Below, one piece after another: positions 27,659-41,753 of a stretch of 64,000 bases of DNA (position 1 is the stretch's first letter; each line of letters starts with the position of its first letter). The notes under the pieces are model-generated. The model ran no database searches. It had not been told where the DNA came from and saw only the letters and a program-made list of their open reading frames with translations. Location of the stretch: positions 4,084,001-4,148,000 of the forward strand of contig NZ_CP036275.1 in NCBI RefSeq assembly GCF_007747795.1, in the 5' to 3' direction. A program made the position numbers and the translations under genes. The DNA is from Maioricimonas rarisocia (lineage in GTDB: Bacteria > Planctomycetota > Planctomycetia > Planctomycetales > Planctomycetaceae).

Positions 27659-28528
27659 ATGAACCGGAACCTGCTGGCAGAAGAATACCCGTTCGAATCG
27701 CACTCTCTCGACCTGGATGGCGTGCGCTATCACTACGTGGACGAAGGATCAGGAGAGCCGCTGCTGCTGGTCCACGGCAACCCGACGTGGAGCTTTGCCT
27801 GGCGCCACCTGATCCGTGACCTGTCGCGCGACTACCGGGTCATTGCCGTCGACCATGTTGGCTGCGGACTGTCAGACAAGCCGGCCGACTACCCCTACCT
27901 GCTTCGACAGCACGTCTCGAACCTGAAGCAGCTGGTCGAGACCCTGGATCTCAAGGGGATCAGCCTGTTCGGCCACGACTGGGGAGGCTGCATCGGCATG
28001 GGCATGGCGGGTGAGATGCCCGACCGCATCCGCCGCATCGTGCTCATGAACACCGCCGCCTTCCGGTCGCAACGAATCCCCCTGCGGATCGCGGTCTGCC
28101 GCATCCCCGTTCTTGGAGCACTGGGTGTCCGGGGACTGAATCTGTTCTCCCGGGCCGCGCTGACGATGGCGGTCTCGCACCGCGACCGGATGACGCCTGC
28201 CGTACGGGCCGGCTATCTGGCTCCGTATGACACCTGGGCCCATCGGATTGCCGTTCACCGATTTGTGCAGGACATCCCGCTTTCGCCGGGGCATCCCAGC
28301 TACGACACGCTGGTGGGAATCGAGAGCCGGTTGGAGCGGCTGCAGGAGCGTCCGATGCTGCTGATCTGGGGGGAGCGGGACTGGTGCTTCACCACCGAGT
28401 TCCTTGCAGAGTGGCAGCAGCGGTTTCCCGACGCCGAGGTCATGCGGATTCCGGAAGCCGGGCACTACGTGTTCGAAGACGCCCGCGAACAGATGCTTCC
28501 GCGGATCCGGCAGTTCCTTGAGACCTGA
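27659..28528 (+). CDS. Alpha/beta hydrolase, haloalkane dehalogenase-like
   Basis: A 289-residue alpha/beta hydrolase. Oxyanion region [11 protein letters not shown] (39-49), nucleophile elbow GHDWGG with D107, and late catalytic His in [10 protein letters not shown] (about 273). An Asp nucleophile with HGNPT is the pattern of haloalkane dehalogenases and the related OleB beta-lactone decarboxylases; epoxide hydrolases are the other alternative. No signal peptide. No oleACD-type genes adjoin, so the natural substrate cannot be told. It lies upstream of groEL1, separated by 313 bp with its own regulatory signals. Confidence 0.75.
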   Translation: MNRNLLAEEYPFESHSLDLDGVRYHYVDEGSGEPLLLVHGNPTWSFAWRHLIRDLSRDYRVIAVDHVGCGLSDKPADYPYLLRQHVSNLKQLVETLDLKGISLFGHDWGGCIGMGMAGEMPDRIRRIVLMNTAAFRSQRIPLRIAVCRIPVLGALGVRGLNLFSRAALTMAVSHRDRMTPAVRAGYLAPYDTWAHRIAVHRFVQDIPLSPGHPSYDTLVGIESRLERLQERPMLLIWGERDWCFTTEFLAEWQQRFPDAEVMRIPEAGHYVFEDAREQMLPRIRQFLET

Positions 28529-28603
28529 GCGGTCGGAGGCGGTCCGCCCGCCTGCCAGAATCGGTGCGAAATTGACAGGCGCCGGAACGCTCACCGGACG
28601 GCT

Positions 28604-28620
28604 GCTGCCAAGTTGGCAGC
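28604..28620. promoter_or_regulatory. Perfect 17-bp palindrome upstream of groEL1 promoter
   Basis: GCTGCCAAGTTGGCAGC has 8-bp arms around one central base. A stem with a one-base loop is poor RNA structure and no T-run follows, so it fits a dimeric DNA-binding protein site better than a terminator. It ends 77 bp before the sigma-54-type element, the usual zone for an enhancer-binding protein. A related site lies upstream of the hsp20 pair. Confidence 0.5.
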
Positions 28621-28696
28621 GGCGTAATTGGCCGGGACAGCCGCGATCACGCATAATGACTGATGCAATGGCGACTTACGACAAGTCCCGGCAGGT

Positions 28697-28712
28697 TGGC
28701 ACGGTGCTTGCA
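28697..28712 (+). promoter_or_regulatory. Putative sigma-54 (RpoN) promoter of groEL1
   Basis: TGGCAC at 28697-28702, five bases, then TTGCA at 28708-28712: an exact match to the -24/-12 consensus with the invariant GG and GC. It is in the right orientation, and transcription would start near 28724, giving an untranslated leader of about 118 nt before the groEL1 GTG at 28842. Confidence 0.65.
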
Positions 28713-28812
28713 TCCAATGCGGGCGTCGGATTGGAAATCGACTACCACGGGGAGGCTGCAGCCAGTCAGGCCTTCCCGCCGAGACATCTGCCGAATTCAG
28801 ATCAACAGGTCT

Positions 28813-30560
<1,748 letters not shown>

Positions 30561-30705
30561 GCCGACCGTCCGTTGTCCTGCAGTCCCGGTCGAATCCGGA
30601 CGGTTCGACCGCCTTACACGAGTCAGTGTTTAAACCAGGCGATGGCCCGGCCCCGATCACCCGGGCGAGCCATCCAGTTGATAAACCACAGGGAGTTGCG
30701 AAACG

Positions 30706-30996
30706 ATGACCCTCAACCCTCTTGATGATCGCGTTGTTGTCGAGCCCGTCGAAGCCGAAGAAACCACCGCGGGCGGTATCGTCCTTCCCGATGCGGCCAA
30801 GGAGAAGCCGCAGCGGGGCAAAGTCGTCGCCGTTGGCCCGGGCCGGCTGCTCGAGAGTGGCGAGCGTTGCCCGGTTTCCGTCGGCGAAGGTGACGAAGTT
30901 CTGTTCGGCAAGTACGGCGGAACCGAAATCGAAGTCGATGGTTCCGAGCTGAAGATTCTCCGCGAAAGCGACATTCTGGCCAAGATCGTCGGCTGA
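30706..30996 (+). CDS. groES: Co-chaperonin GroES
   Basis: A 96-residue GroES lid. It starts [26 protein letters not shown] (mobile loop about residues 16-33) and has the C-terminal [26 protein letters not shown]. The ribosome site is AGGGAG. It lies 145 bp after groEL1 and 98 bp before groEL2, the only groES seen here, so it must serve one or both chaperonins. Confidence 0.97.
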   Translation: MTLNPLDDRVVVEPVEAEETTAGGIVLPDAAKEKPQRGKVVAVGPGRLLESGERCPVSVGEGDEVLFGKYGGTEIEVDGSELKILRESDILAKIVG

Positions 30997-31094
30997 TCAG
31001 CATTGGCCGGGTCCGCGTCGCGGGCCGGACGTGACAGACCAACCCTTCGCGTGGTCCGCACGCGGGAACAACGGTACGAGAGGAGACAACCGAC

Positions 31095-32711
<1,617 letters not shown>

Positions 32712-32780
32712 CGGTTCCGCTCTGATTGCACCCGGCAATCAGGGGGGTGACCCTGTTTTGAATATGACCTCTCAGGAGGC

Positions 32781-32816
32781 CGAAACGGGCCACCGGACCA
32801 CCGGTGGCTCGTTTCG
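32781..32816 (+). terminator. Long stem-loop between groEL2 and dnaJ
   Basis: Arms of 16 bp (32781-32796 with 32801-32816) enclose a 4-base loop, ACCA; the only flaw is one G-T pair. It begins about 70 bp after the groEL2 stop and ends 75 bp before dnaJ. No T-run follows, so it may be a Rho-assisted terminator or a processing hairpin separating groEL2 from dnaJ expression. A smaller hairpin (TGATTGC/GCAATCA) precedes it at about 32723-32741. Confidence 0.5.
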
Positions 32817-32872
32817 CGTCCGCCCAGCGGCCGGTTTACTGCGTTCTGTCGGCCACGGAATTGACTGAGTGA

Positions 32873-34042
<1,170 letters not shown>

Positions 34043-34094
34043 TCTGCCCGATCCCGACTTCATACGGCGAACCTGAAATCCCACTCAGTGAGCG

Positions 34095-34724
34095 ATGAGC
34101 AAAGAGCGAGAACAACCGAACCCCGGCGATGCCGAAGAACTGAAGCTGCCGGAGGACGCAGTGAACCCGAATGAGTCTTCGGCGAATGCACCGGCCGGCG
34201 ATGCCTCGGAAAGCATGTCCCTGGAAGAACAGCTGCAGGCGACCCGGGCCGAGCGGGACGAGAACTTCAACAAGTTCCTGCGCGCGCAGGCGGAGTTGGA
34301 CAACTACCGCAAGCGGACGCAGCGGGACCGGGACGAGGAACGGCGGTTCGCCAGCCTGCCGGTGACCCGCGATCTGCTTCCCGCCATGGATAATCTGCAG
34401 CGGGCCATTGATGCCGCCGCGCAAACCCAGAATGTCGACGAACTGACGTCCGGCGTGCAGATGGTGCTCAGGCAGATCGAAGAGGTGCTCAGCCGGTTCG
34501 GTGTCACGCCGATCACGGCTGTGGGGGAACCGTTCGATCCGAACCTGCACGAGGCCGTTCAGCAGATCCCGACCAGCGACCATCCCCCGATGACCGTCAT
34601 TCAGGAACTCGAGCGCGGCTACACGCTGCATGACCGCGTCGTGCGTCCTTCGAAGGTCATCGTCTCCGCCGAGTTGCCCGCCGCGGCCGACCAGGCAGAC
34701 ACCGAATCCACCGACGAGTCTTGA
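34095..34724 (+). CDS. grpE: Nucleotide exchange factor GrpE
   Basis: A 209-residue GrpE that releases ADP from DnaK. An acidic disordered N terminus is followed by a coiled-coil helix (LEEQLQATRAERDENFNKFLRAQAELDNYRKRTQRDR), the family motif DLLPAMDNLQRAI, and the C-terminal beta domain (GEPFDPNLHEAVQQIPT, LERGYTLHDRVVRPSKVIVS). It lies 52 bp after dnaJ and is almost certainly cotranscribed. Confidence 0.95.
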   Translation: MSKEREQPNPGDAEELKLPEDAVNPNESSANAPAGDASESMSLEEQLQATRAERDENFNKFLRAQAELDNYRKRTQRDRDEERRFASLPVTRDLLPAMDNLQRAIDAAAQTQNVDELTSGVQMVLRQIEEVLSRFGVTPITAVGEPFDPNLHEAVQQIPTSDHPPMTVIQELERGYTLHDRVVRPSKVIVSAELPAAADQADTESTDES

Positions 34725-34799
34725 GACTCCCCCCGTCAACAATCCAGGAGAGAACATCTCCCGCCCGCGAGATGTTCCGGATTTCATCGGACCAGAGCC

Positions 34800-35084
34800 A
34801 TGCCGACCTACGACTATCAATGCAAGAAGTGTGACCACACCTGGGAACTGTTCCAGTCCATCACGGCCAATCCGGTCCGCAAATGCCCGGAATGCGGCAA
34901 GCTGTCGGCCAGGAGGGTGATCGGCCCCGGCGCCGGGATCATCTTCAAGGGATCCGGCTTCTACCAGACCGACTACCGTAGCGACTCGTACAAGAAGGCA
35001 GCCGCCGCCGACAGCAAGGCATCCAGCGGTTCCGACAGCTCGAGCTCGTCGAAATCGGAATCGAAGGCGGCCAGCAGCGACTGA
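34800..35084 (+). CDS. FmdB-type zinc-ribbon protein
   Basis: A 94-residue protein starting [19 protein letters not shown] with a second CPECGK pair, the FmdB/CxxC_CXXC_SSSS zinc-ribbon pattern. The C-terminal 30 residues are a Ser/Lys-rich, likely disordered tail. It follows grpE by 75 bp. The FmdB family is broadly conserved as a putative regulator, but its function is not settled. Confidence 0.85.
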   Translation: MPTYDYQCKKCDHTWELFQSITANPVRKCPECGKLSARRVIGPGAGIIFKGSGFYQTDYRSDSYKKAAAADSKASSGSDSSSSSKSESKAASSD

Positions 35085-35167
35085 GCATTCACCCGGTTTG
35101 CAGCCGGGATCGCGGGTTGACGAACGCGGCCCGGTTGCCTTTTATTGGGGGACAGGAGGTGAAACGA

Positions 35168-35377
35168 ATGATCAGCGCACGTACCTGCCCCATCTGTGAT
35201 GCCGAGTTGGCTCCCGAAGCGGCCGGCGAGTCGCCAACCTTCCCGTTCTGCAGTGCCCGCTGCAAGCAGATCGACCTGCTGCGGTGGTGCAACGGCGACT
35301 ACGCCATCGTCGAGCGGCTCACCCCCGAAAAGCTGGCCGAGCAGGCCGGCGACGACGAGTCACGCTACGACGAATAG
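35168..35377 (+). CDS. yacG: DNA gyrase inhibitor YacG-like zinc protein
   Basis: A 69-residue zinc protein. ATG 35168 was chosen because it follows a near-perfect AGGAGGTGA. Cysteines: CPICDAEL and [21 protein letters not shown] match the YacG zinc-binding family (CxxC...CxxRCK.ID...W). YacG binds GyrB and inhibits gyrase in E. coli. It follows the FmdB-type gene by 83 bp on the same strand. Confidence 0.85.
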   Translation: MISARTCPICDAELAPEAAGESPTFPFCSARCKQIDLLRWCNGDYAIVERLTPEKLAEQAGDDESRYDE

Positions 35378-35756
35378 CTGGACTTCGCCGCTCTGCAGAA
35401 TCCAGTGAGCCCCGTGCCGCTCGCGCGGGCCTGCCTGGTCGCTGACGATCAGCCCCCGTACCGACTCCCGCGAGAGTCGACACTTTCGGGGATCCTCGCG
35501 CGTTGTCTCCCGCGACCGCGGCCCCACGACGGGTGATGCGCTCCGGCAACACGTCGTCGCATTCTGCAGAACCGCTTCAGACGCTCCATCCTGCATCTGC
35601 TCGCGTCATTCACTCCGGACGAGTGACCGCTCCCGGGAGGAGCCGACCCGCAGGCACGGGCGAAGGTATGAAAACGACGTGGAGAGAGTGCGCTGAGAGC
35701 CCGGAGACGTTACCCGGCCGCATCCCTCCCGTCGGTTCCTCTGCCCGCGCCCGTCG
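35378..35756. other. 379-bp intergenic region yacG / MBOAT gene
   Basis: No gene is supported here. The short open frames on both strands lack ribosome sites. It should contain the promoter of the MBOAT/SGNH pair, which I could not identify. Confidence 0.4.
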
Positions 35757-37172
35757 ATGCTGTTCAACAGCTTTGCCTTCTGGACGTTCTACGTGGTGCT
35801 GTTTGTGGTCTACCACAAGCTGCGGCATCGCGGACAGAACGTGCTGCTGCTTGCCGGCAGCTACTTCTTCTACGGCTGCTGGGACTGGCGGTTCCTGGGG
35901 CTGATCCTCCTGTCGACGGTCATCGACTACTCGGTCGCCCTCGGCATCGGCTCGAGCAACTCCCCGTGGCGACGCCGGCTGCTGCTTTCGATTTCGATCG
36001 CCGCCAACCTCGGCATCCTCGGATTCTTCAAATACTACGGATTCTTCGCGGGCGAACTGGAACGGCTGCTGACCTCGCTCGGTGCTCCGGCGCTGCTGCC
36101 GACGCTCGATATCGTGCTGCCGGTCGGCATCTCGTTCTACACGTTCCAGACGATGAGCTACACGATCGACGTCTACCGGAAGGACTGCCCGCCGACGCAG
36201 CGACTGCTCGACTTCGCGGTCTACGTCTCGTTCTTTCCGCAGCTCGTCGCCGGTCCGATCGAACGGGCCAGCCGGTTCCTTCCGCAGGTGCTCGGCACGC
36301 GACGAGTTGACGAAGCGGACTTTCGGACCGGACTGTACCTGGTCGCGTCAGGACTGTTCCGCAAGGTGGTCGTCGCCGACAACATGGCACCGGTCGTCAA
36401 CGCGATCTTCAGCACGCCGTATGGCGAACTGACGGGAGCCGAAGTCCTGCTGGGCGTGTACGCATTTGCGTTCCAGATCTATGGCGACTTTTCCGGCTAC
36501 TCGGCGATCGCCCGGGGTGTCGCCCGCTGGCTCGGATTCGACTTGATGGTCAATTTCCGCATGCCGTACTTCGCCGACTCGCCCAGCGACTTCTGGCGAC
36601 GCTGGCACATCAGTCTCTCCGGCTGGCTGCGGGACTACCTGTACATTCCGCTGGGTGGCAACCGCGGCCGGGCGATCTTCACCTACCGCAATCTGATGCT
36701 CACGATGCTGCTCGGTGGACTGTGGCACGGAGCGGCATGGACGTTCATCGCCTGGGGGCTCTACCACGGCCTGCTGCTCTGCGTGTACCGCGTCTTCGAT
36801 CAGCGAACTCCAGCGCAGGATCGTCCTCAGGGGACGGCACTTCACGCTGCCCGCGTCGTGCTGATGTTCCACCTGACCTGCCTGGGCTGGCTGCTGTTCC
36901 GTGCGGAATCCCTGACGCAGGTGATGGTGATGCTGCAGACGCTCGCGGTCGACTTCACCGTCACGCCGCTGGCCGCGATGACGGCCGGACTGCTCTCCTT
37001 CTACGCCGGTCCGCTGATGCTGTTCGAATTCTGGCTCGAACGCCGCCGCGAACCACTGAGCCTGCTGAACGTCCATTGGCTGCTGCGAGGCGTCGCCTAC
37101 CTGTACGTCGTCTACATGATGCTGTTCTTCCCGCCGCCGGTCCCCAGCGAGTTCATCTACTTCCAGTTCTGA
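35757..37172 (+). CDS. MBOAT-family O-acyltransferase (AlgI-like)
   Basis: A 471-residue multi-span membrane acyltransferase that moves an acyl (usually acetyl) group to an extracytoplasmic polymer. Typical motifs: [20 protein letters not shown] at the start; [59 protein letters not shown]; and [18 protein letters not shown] with the catalytic His. The next gene encodes an SGNH-like membrane-anchored protein, the usual partner in alginate-type O-acetylation. The polymer modified is unknown. Confidence 0.9.
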   Translation: MLFNSFAFWTFYVVLFVVYHKLRHRGQNVLLLAGSYFFYGCWDWRFLGLILLSTVIDYSVALGIGSSNSPWRRRLLLSISIAANLGILGFFKYYGFFAGELERLLTSLGAPALLPTLDIVLPVGISFYTFQTMSYTIDVYRKDCPPTQRLLDFAVYVSFFPQLVAGPIERASRFLPQVLGTRRVDEADFRTGLYLVASGLFRKVVVADNMAPVVNAIFSTPYGELTGAEVLLGVYAFAFQIYGDFSGYSAIARGVARWLGFDLMVNFRMPYFADSPSDFWRRWHISLSGWLRDYLYIPLGGNRGRAIFTYRNLMLTMLLGGLWHGAAWTFIAWGLYHGLLLCVYRVFDQRTPAQDRPQGTALHAARVVLMFHLTCLGWLLFRAESLTQVMVMLQTLAVDFTVTPLAAMTAGLLSFYAGPLMLFEFWLERRREPLSLLNVHWLLRGVAYLYVVYMMLFFPPPVPSEFIYFQF

Positions 37173-37204
37173 GGGTCCGCCTGCCGGCCCCGACGAGTGA
37201 TGCC

Positions 37205-38233
37205 ATGCTCAAGCGGTTCATTGGTTCCGAGTGGAAAGTCCTGCTGGTGGTGGTCGTCGGCCTTGCCGCCGGTGAACTCGGCATGCGCGCGATCGAGACC
37301 CGTCTGTCGATCGACGTCGACCACCTGAAGAACTTTCGCACCATCGCACGGGCACTGCGGGAAGAGGCCGATCCGGACGAAGCACGGGTGCTGTTTCTGG
37401 GCAACTCGCTGACCCGGCTGGGCGTCGACCAGCAGGTCTTCGAACAGTTCGCTGAAGCGGATGGGTGGAAGATCCACACCGCCAAGATGAACCCCGACAA
37501 CACGGCACTGGCCGAGTGGTACTACGCCTACGGCAACTTCTTCGCCGATCCGGAGCGTGCCCCCGACGTGCTGATCGTCGGCTTCGAGGGAGGACATCTG
37601 CGGGATCATCCGTCGCGGCACCCGGCCCGCCTGGCTCACTACTACTGTGATGCCAACGACTGGCAGGACCTCCGGCAGTTCGACCTGCACGGATTCGAGG
37701 ACGCGGCCGGCTTCTGGCTGGCACGCTGGTCGGCCATGTACAGCAATCGGGATCGGGTCGAGCGACGTCTGCTCGATGAGCTGATCCCCGGCTACCGTGA
37801 GGGAATGCAGATCGTCAACGAGCGGCAGGCGGCCGACGCCGATGCGGTCGCGGCACAGTCACGCCCGGCGTATCAGCGACTGCGGGAATTCATCGCCATG
37901 GCGAGAGTCCATGACGTGCGGGTCATCCTGGCCGCCATGCCGATCGCAGAGCGATATCAACTCGATGACGAACTTCTCGATGTCGTCAGCGAGACCGGCG
38001 TCGAACTGGTCGATTGCCGTGCCGTTCCCGGGATCGAACCGGACATGTTTCCGGACGGCATTCACATGACACCCGAAGCGGCCGAGCGGTACAGCCGCTA
38101 CCTGGCCGGTGCCCTTCCGTGGTCACGACTGCTCGAGCCCGCCACAGAGCGTCTGTCAGAAGACTCGCCGGCGAAGGGACGGTCCGCTCCGACGGCAGCA
38201 ACGTCTCAGCGTGCGGCGGCAACTTCGGGATAA
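37205..38233 (+). CDS. SGNH-like membrane-anchored protein, MBOAT partner
   Basis: A 342-residue protein with an N-terminal membrane anchor (about 10-27). The SGNH-hydrolase block I is seen as VLFLGNSLTRLG (normally GDS), and block V as DGIHMTPEAAERYSRYL with Asp-x-x-His. The GNS variant with an intact C-terminal D-x-x-H resembles AlgJ/AlgX/DltD-type acetyl-transfer partners. It starts 32 bp after the MBOAT gene, so both are one operon. It probably transfers the acyl group outside the membrane. Confidence 0.75.
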   Translation: MLKRFIGSEWKVLLVVVVGLAAGELGMRAIETRLSIDVDHLKNFRTIARALREEADPDEARVLFLGNSLTRLGVDQQVFEQFAEADGWKIHTAKMNPDNTALAEWYYAYGNFFADPERAPDVLIVGFEGGHLRDHPSRHPARLAHYYCDANDWQDLRQFDLHGFEDAAGFWLARWSAMYSNRDRVERRLLDELIPGYREGMQIVNERQAADADAVAAQSRPAYQRLREFIAMARVHDVRVILAAMPIAERYQLDDELLDVVSETGVELVDCRAVPGIEPDMFPDGIHMTPEAAERYSRYLAGALPWSRLLEPATERLSEDSPAKGRSAPTAATSQRAAATSG

Positions 38234-38253
38234 CGGAACGGACAGGCCGCTGC

Positions 38254-38673
38254 TCAGCAGTTCGCGATGAAGTGCCAGCGCAGGCGACGCAGAAGCTCAT
38301 GCGCGTGGGAGCGGAACGATTCGGTGACCCGGCCCCGTCCGACCGGGACGAGTTGAACGTCGACGCGGGCGTGCGGTGCCTGATTGCCTCGTGGTCCCAC
38401 TTCGTCCTCGAGTGCCGGCGTGAATGCCAGCCGGACCTCGACCGCCTGACTGGTCGGACCACCATTCCACAGGCGTTCCCACCAGGTCTGACCAACCCGC
38501 AGTCGGGCCGACCGCTCATCAACCTCGAGAATGCGGGCCTGCTCCCGTTCGACAAAGCCGATCAGCTTCAGCACGACGAGTCCGTCGAGGCTGCAGACGT
38601 GAAAGGAATCGGCCACCGTACCGTCGACCAGGCTGCTGCGGGTCTCATGAGGTGAGACTGCCAACGCGTCCAT
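38254..38673 (-). CDS. Hypothetical protein, 139 aa
   Basis: ATG 38673 was chosen because it follows AAGGG; the frame runs further upstream without a good start. The product has a beta-rich N-terminal part (VADSFHVCSLDGLVVLKLIGF, EREQARILEVDERSARLRVG) and a C-terminal basic helix (HAHELLRRLRWHFIANC). The LRVGQTWWERLW segment is distinctive. No signal peptide or enzyme motif. It converges with the SGNH gene (20-bp gap). I have seen similar short proteins in planctomycetes, but no function is known. Confidence 0.6.
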   Translation of the reverse strand: MDALAVSPHETRSSLVDGTVADSFHVCSLDGLVVLKLIGFVEREQARILEVDERSARLRVGQTWWERLWNGGPTSQAVEVRLAFTPALEDEVGPRGNQAPHARVDVQLVPVGRGRVTESFRSHAHELLRRLRWHFIANC

Positions 38674-38998
38674 CGTCTGTGCCCTTCTGCCGAGGCGGCG
38701 CTTGCCGCGTGAATCGAGTTGACTTCTCCGGGACTGGACCGGGGGAGTCGCGATTCGCATGCCCGAGCCGTGGCGTCCTGAAGGAATCGGCACAACCATC
38801 TGCACAGGCGACAGTTGAGCGACCGCAGCGAACCCCGACAGGGGACGCGCACGTTGCGATCCGGCAGCAGCATGTTGCGGGCCGACGACTGTTGCGAAAT
38901 GGCAACGCCGCCGTCCAGCGCACGTGGACGGCAGGTCTGGACGGCTCCAATCAGCAGCGGCGCTCAGGATCGTGGGACCAACAAACTGACCGCCGAGG
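38674..38998. other. Intergenic region, 325 bp
   Basis: Upstream of the 139-aa gene and downstream of the 239-aa membrane protein gene, both on the minus strand. No further gene, hairpin with T-run or known regulatory element was identified. Confidence 0.4.
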
Positions 38999-39718
38999 TC
39001 ACGCCTGGACCGGATTGACGTCAGCGTTCGCAGTTTCAGTCACACCATCCGACCGGCCAGGACTGGTGTTCGCAGCACCGGCGGCCGGCACCGCGATCTC
39101 CACTTCGAGAAACCGTTCCGGATCGCGGGCGTACTGGCTGGCGAGCTGACCGAGCGTCCGCCAGCGTGTCGCGTGGTTGGGATGCTCGAACCTGGGAGCC
39201 GTCTCCGGCAGGTTCGTCAGCAATGACCGGCGGACCACCATCGCACGAATCTTCCGGGTCCGCAACGCTCCCTCGCACTCGTTTGTCAGGCAGATCAGGT
39301 ACGTTTCGGTCCGCGTCGGCAGTCCCATGTCGAGGTACAACTGGCCGGCGGCGAATTTCTCGGAGATCTCATTGAGCACCGCGTTGAGGTACAGCCAGTT
39401 CTCGTCCTTGTCCAGCGGGACGATCGGGTCGTCGGCGGTGGTCTTCTGGGCGGTCGCAATCAGGCGGTTCGCCGCGACACTGTTCAGAAAGATGTCTTCG
39501 CAGCTCTTCTCCACCAGTGTCCGGATCCGCAACGTCCCGTCACTGATCCGGTTCAGCGAAATATTCAGCCGGTCGAAGAACTCCCGTTTCTCCCACTGCC
39601 GATGAGCCCGACGCCGACCGAAGTACCAGCCGACCCCCATGAACAGGGCGGCCGTCACCATCTTCACCCAGTGCTCGGCCAGTTCGTCCGACAGGGCATC
39701 TACGATCTCGGTGAGCAT
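38999..39718 (-). CDS. Hypothetical membrane-anchored protein, 239 aa
   Basis: One N-terminal membrane helix (about 18-34, KMVTAALFMGVGWYFG) is followed by a basic stop-transfer (RRRAHRQWEKRE) and a mainly helical cytoplasmic domain of about 170 residues (FFDRLNISLNRISDGTLRIRTL...). The C-terminal 25 residues are low complexity. Several Arg-rich helices ([14 protein letters not shown]) occur. No known family recognised. It lies 123 bp downstream of arsC. Confidence 0.65.
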   Translation of the reverse strand: MLTEIVDALSDELAEHWVKMVTAALFMGVGWYFGRRRAHRQWEKREFFDRLNISLNRISDGTLRIRTLVEKSCEDIFLNSVAANRLIATAQKTTADDPIVPLDKDENWLYLNAVLNEISEKFAAGQLYLDMGLPTRTETYLICLTNECEGALRTRKIRAMVVRRSLLTNLPETAPRFEHPNHATRWRTLGQLASQYARDPERFLEVEIAVPAAGAANTSPGRSDGVTETANADVNPVQA

Positions 39719-39841
39719 GGGATCGACTCTGCTGTGACGGGATGCTGGGAAACTGCCTTAAAGGCAATGCGGCAACGCTTACGTTCTCCCAAACGGGGAC
39801 GAAGAAAGAAAGGATCAGCGGTTCCAGCCGGAATCGACGCT

Positions 39842-40258
39842 CTACGCCTCGGCGAGAAAGCCCTGAATCTTCTCGCGAATCTCGTCTCGCACCCGGCGGA
39901 ACATCGTCATCTTCTCGTCGTCGCTGCCGGTCGCGTCGGCCGGGTCGTCAAACGGCCAGTGGAATGTCTCGGACGCACCGGGGAAGACCGGGCAGCTCTC
40001 GCGGGCGTTGTCGCAAACCGTCACGACCAGATCGAACGGCTGGTCCGCAAACTCGTCCAGCGACTTGCTGCGATGGGCCGACAGATCCGCATCCAGTTCT
40101 GCCATGGCCCGGATCGCCAGCGGATGCACGTAACCGGCCGGCTTCGAACCGGCCGAGTGCGCTTCCCACGCTCCTTCGCCGAGCATGTTCCACAACTCTT
40201 CGGCCATCTGCGAGCGACAGGAGTTGCCGGTGCACAGAATCAGGACACGCTTCGCCAT
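39842..40258 (-). CDS. arsC: Arsenate reductase / low-molecular-weight phosphatase family
   Basis: A 138-residue thioredoxin-coupled ArsC-type protein. P-loop CTGNSCRSQMAEE (nucleophile Cys about residue 10) and the family redox cysteine in VTVCDNARESCPVFPG, then HWPFDDPADATGSDDE. ATG 40258 follows GGAGA. It reduces arsenate to arsenite; low-molecular-weight tyrosine phosphatases share the P-loop but lack the C-x6-C pair. It follows the EamA-like gene by 68 bp. No arsR or arsenite pump is in the window. Confidence 0.9.
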   Translation of the reverse strand: MAKRVLILCTGNSCRSQMAEELWNMLGEGAWEAHSAGSKPAGYVHPLAIRAMAELDADLSAHRSKSLDEFADQPFDLVVTVCDNARESCPVFPGASETFHWPFDDPADATGSDDEKMTMFRRVRDEIREKIQGFLAEA

Positions 40259-40326
40259 CGGTCGGTTCTCCGGTGTTGGAGGACCGGCAGCCAGCCGGCC
40301 GCCAGGTCCGGAGCAATCGTTGAGAG

Positions 40327-40767
40327 TCAGGCGCGGGCCGCCAGGATGCCACCCGCGATGATGAGCAGTGAGGCCAGTAGAATCTGCAGGCTGTTGACGC
40401 TCCGCCACTCGGCGAGCAACACCAGTCCGAGCCCTACGGCGACGAGAGTATTCATGTTGTACAGCGGCACCAGCTGACTGATCTGCGCGTCGAAGCGGCC
40501 GAGCGCGATCGCGATCAGTCCCATCGAAATGGCCCAGACCAGCCCGAACAGACCGGCATACAGGCTGCTGCGCAGGTTGAAGCCGGTCTCGGGTTCGTTC
40601 AGCAGGAACAGTCCCCCGACGACCGCGGTCGTTCCTCCGACCACGATCAGAAACGGGCCGGTCCCGCTCCCGTCGCTTGTGCTCAGCTTCTGAAAGATGC
40701 CGGAGACGCCAAGCAGCAGCGCCGGCAGAACACCGCCCAGTAACAGGGCGATCTGTTTCGTGGTCAT
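40327..40767 (-). CDS. EamA-like small membrane protein
   Basis: A 146-residue protein with about five membrane helices (LLLGGVLPALLLGVSGIF, LIVVGGTTAVVGGLFLL, AGLFGLVWAISMGLIAIAL, LVAVGLGLVLLAEW, ILLASLLIIAGGILAA). The ISQLVPLYNMNTLVAVGLG segment and size match a single EamA/DMT half-unit. It would need to dimerise to transport. Substrate unknown. ATG 40767 follows CAGG. It lies between nfo and arsC on the minus strand. Confidence 0.75.
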   Translation of the reverse strand: MTTKQIALLLGGVLPALLLGVSGIFQKLSTSDGSGTGPFLIVVGGTTAVVGGLFLLNEPETGFNLRSSLYAGLFGLVWAISMGLIAIALGRFDAQISQLVPLYNMNTLVAVGLGLVLLAEWRSVNSLQILLASLLIIAGGILAARA

Positions 40768-40898
40768 CAGTGGAACCTGACGTCGGGGCCCGACGCGCAC
40801 CGCAGTGCAAAGGGTGGGAACCGGGAACAACCCCCGGAAACTGAGATTCTTGCGGCCGCGCTCACAGAGTCAACGCTCCGACATCCCCCGTCCCCCGG

Positions 40899-41753
<855 letters not shown>

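Noticed and set aside
27659-28528. Naming the alpha/beta hydrolase a haloalkane dehalogenase gene (dhaA)
   Set aside because: The Asp nucleophile fits, but related families share it and no halide-binding residue pair could be assigned with confidence.
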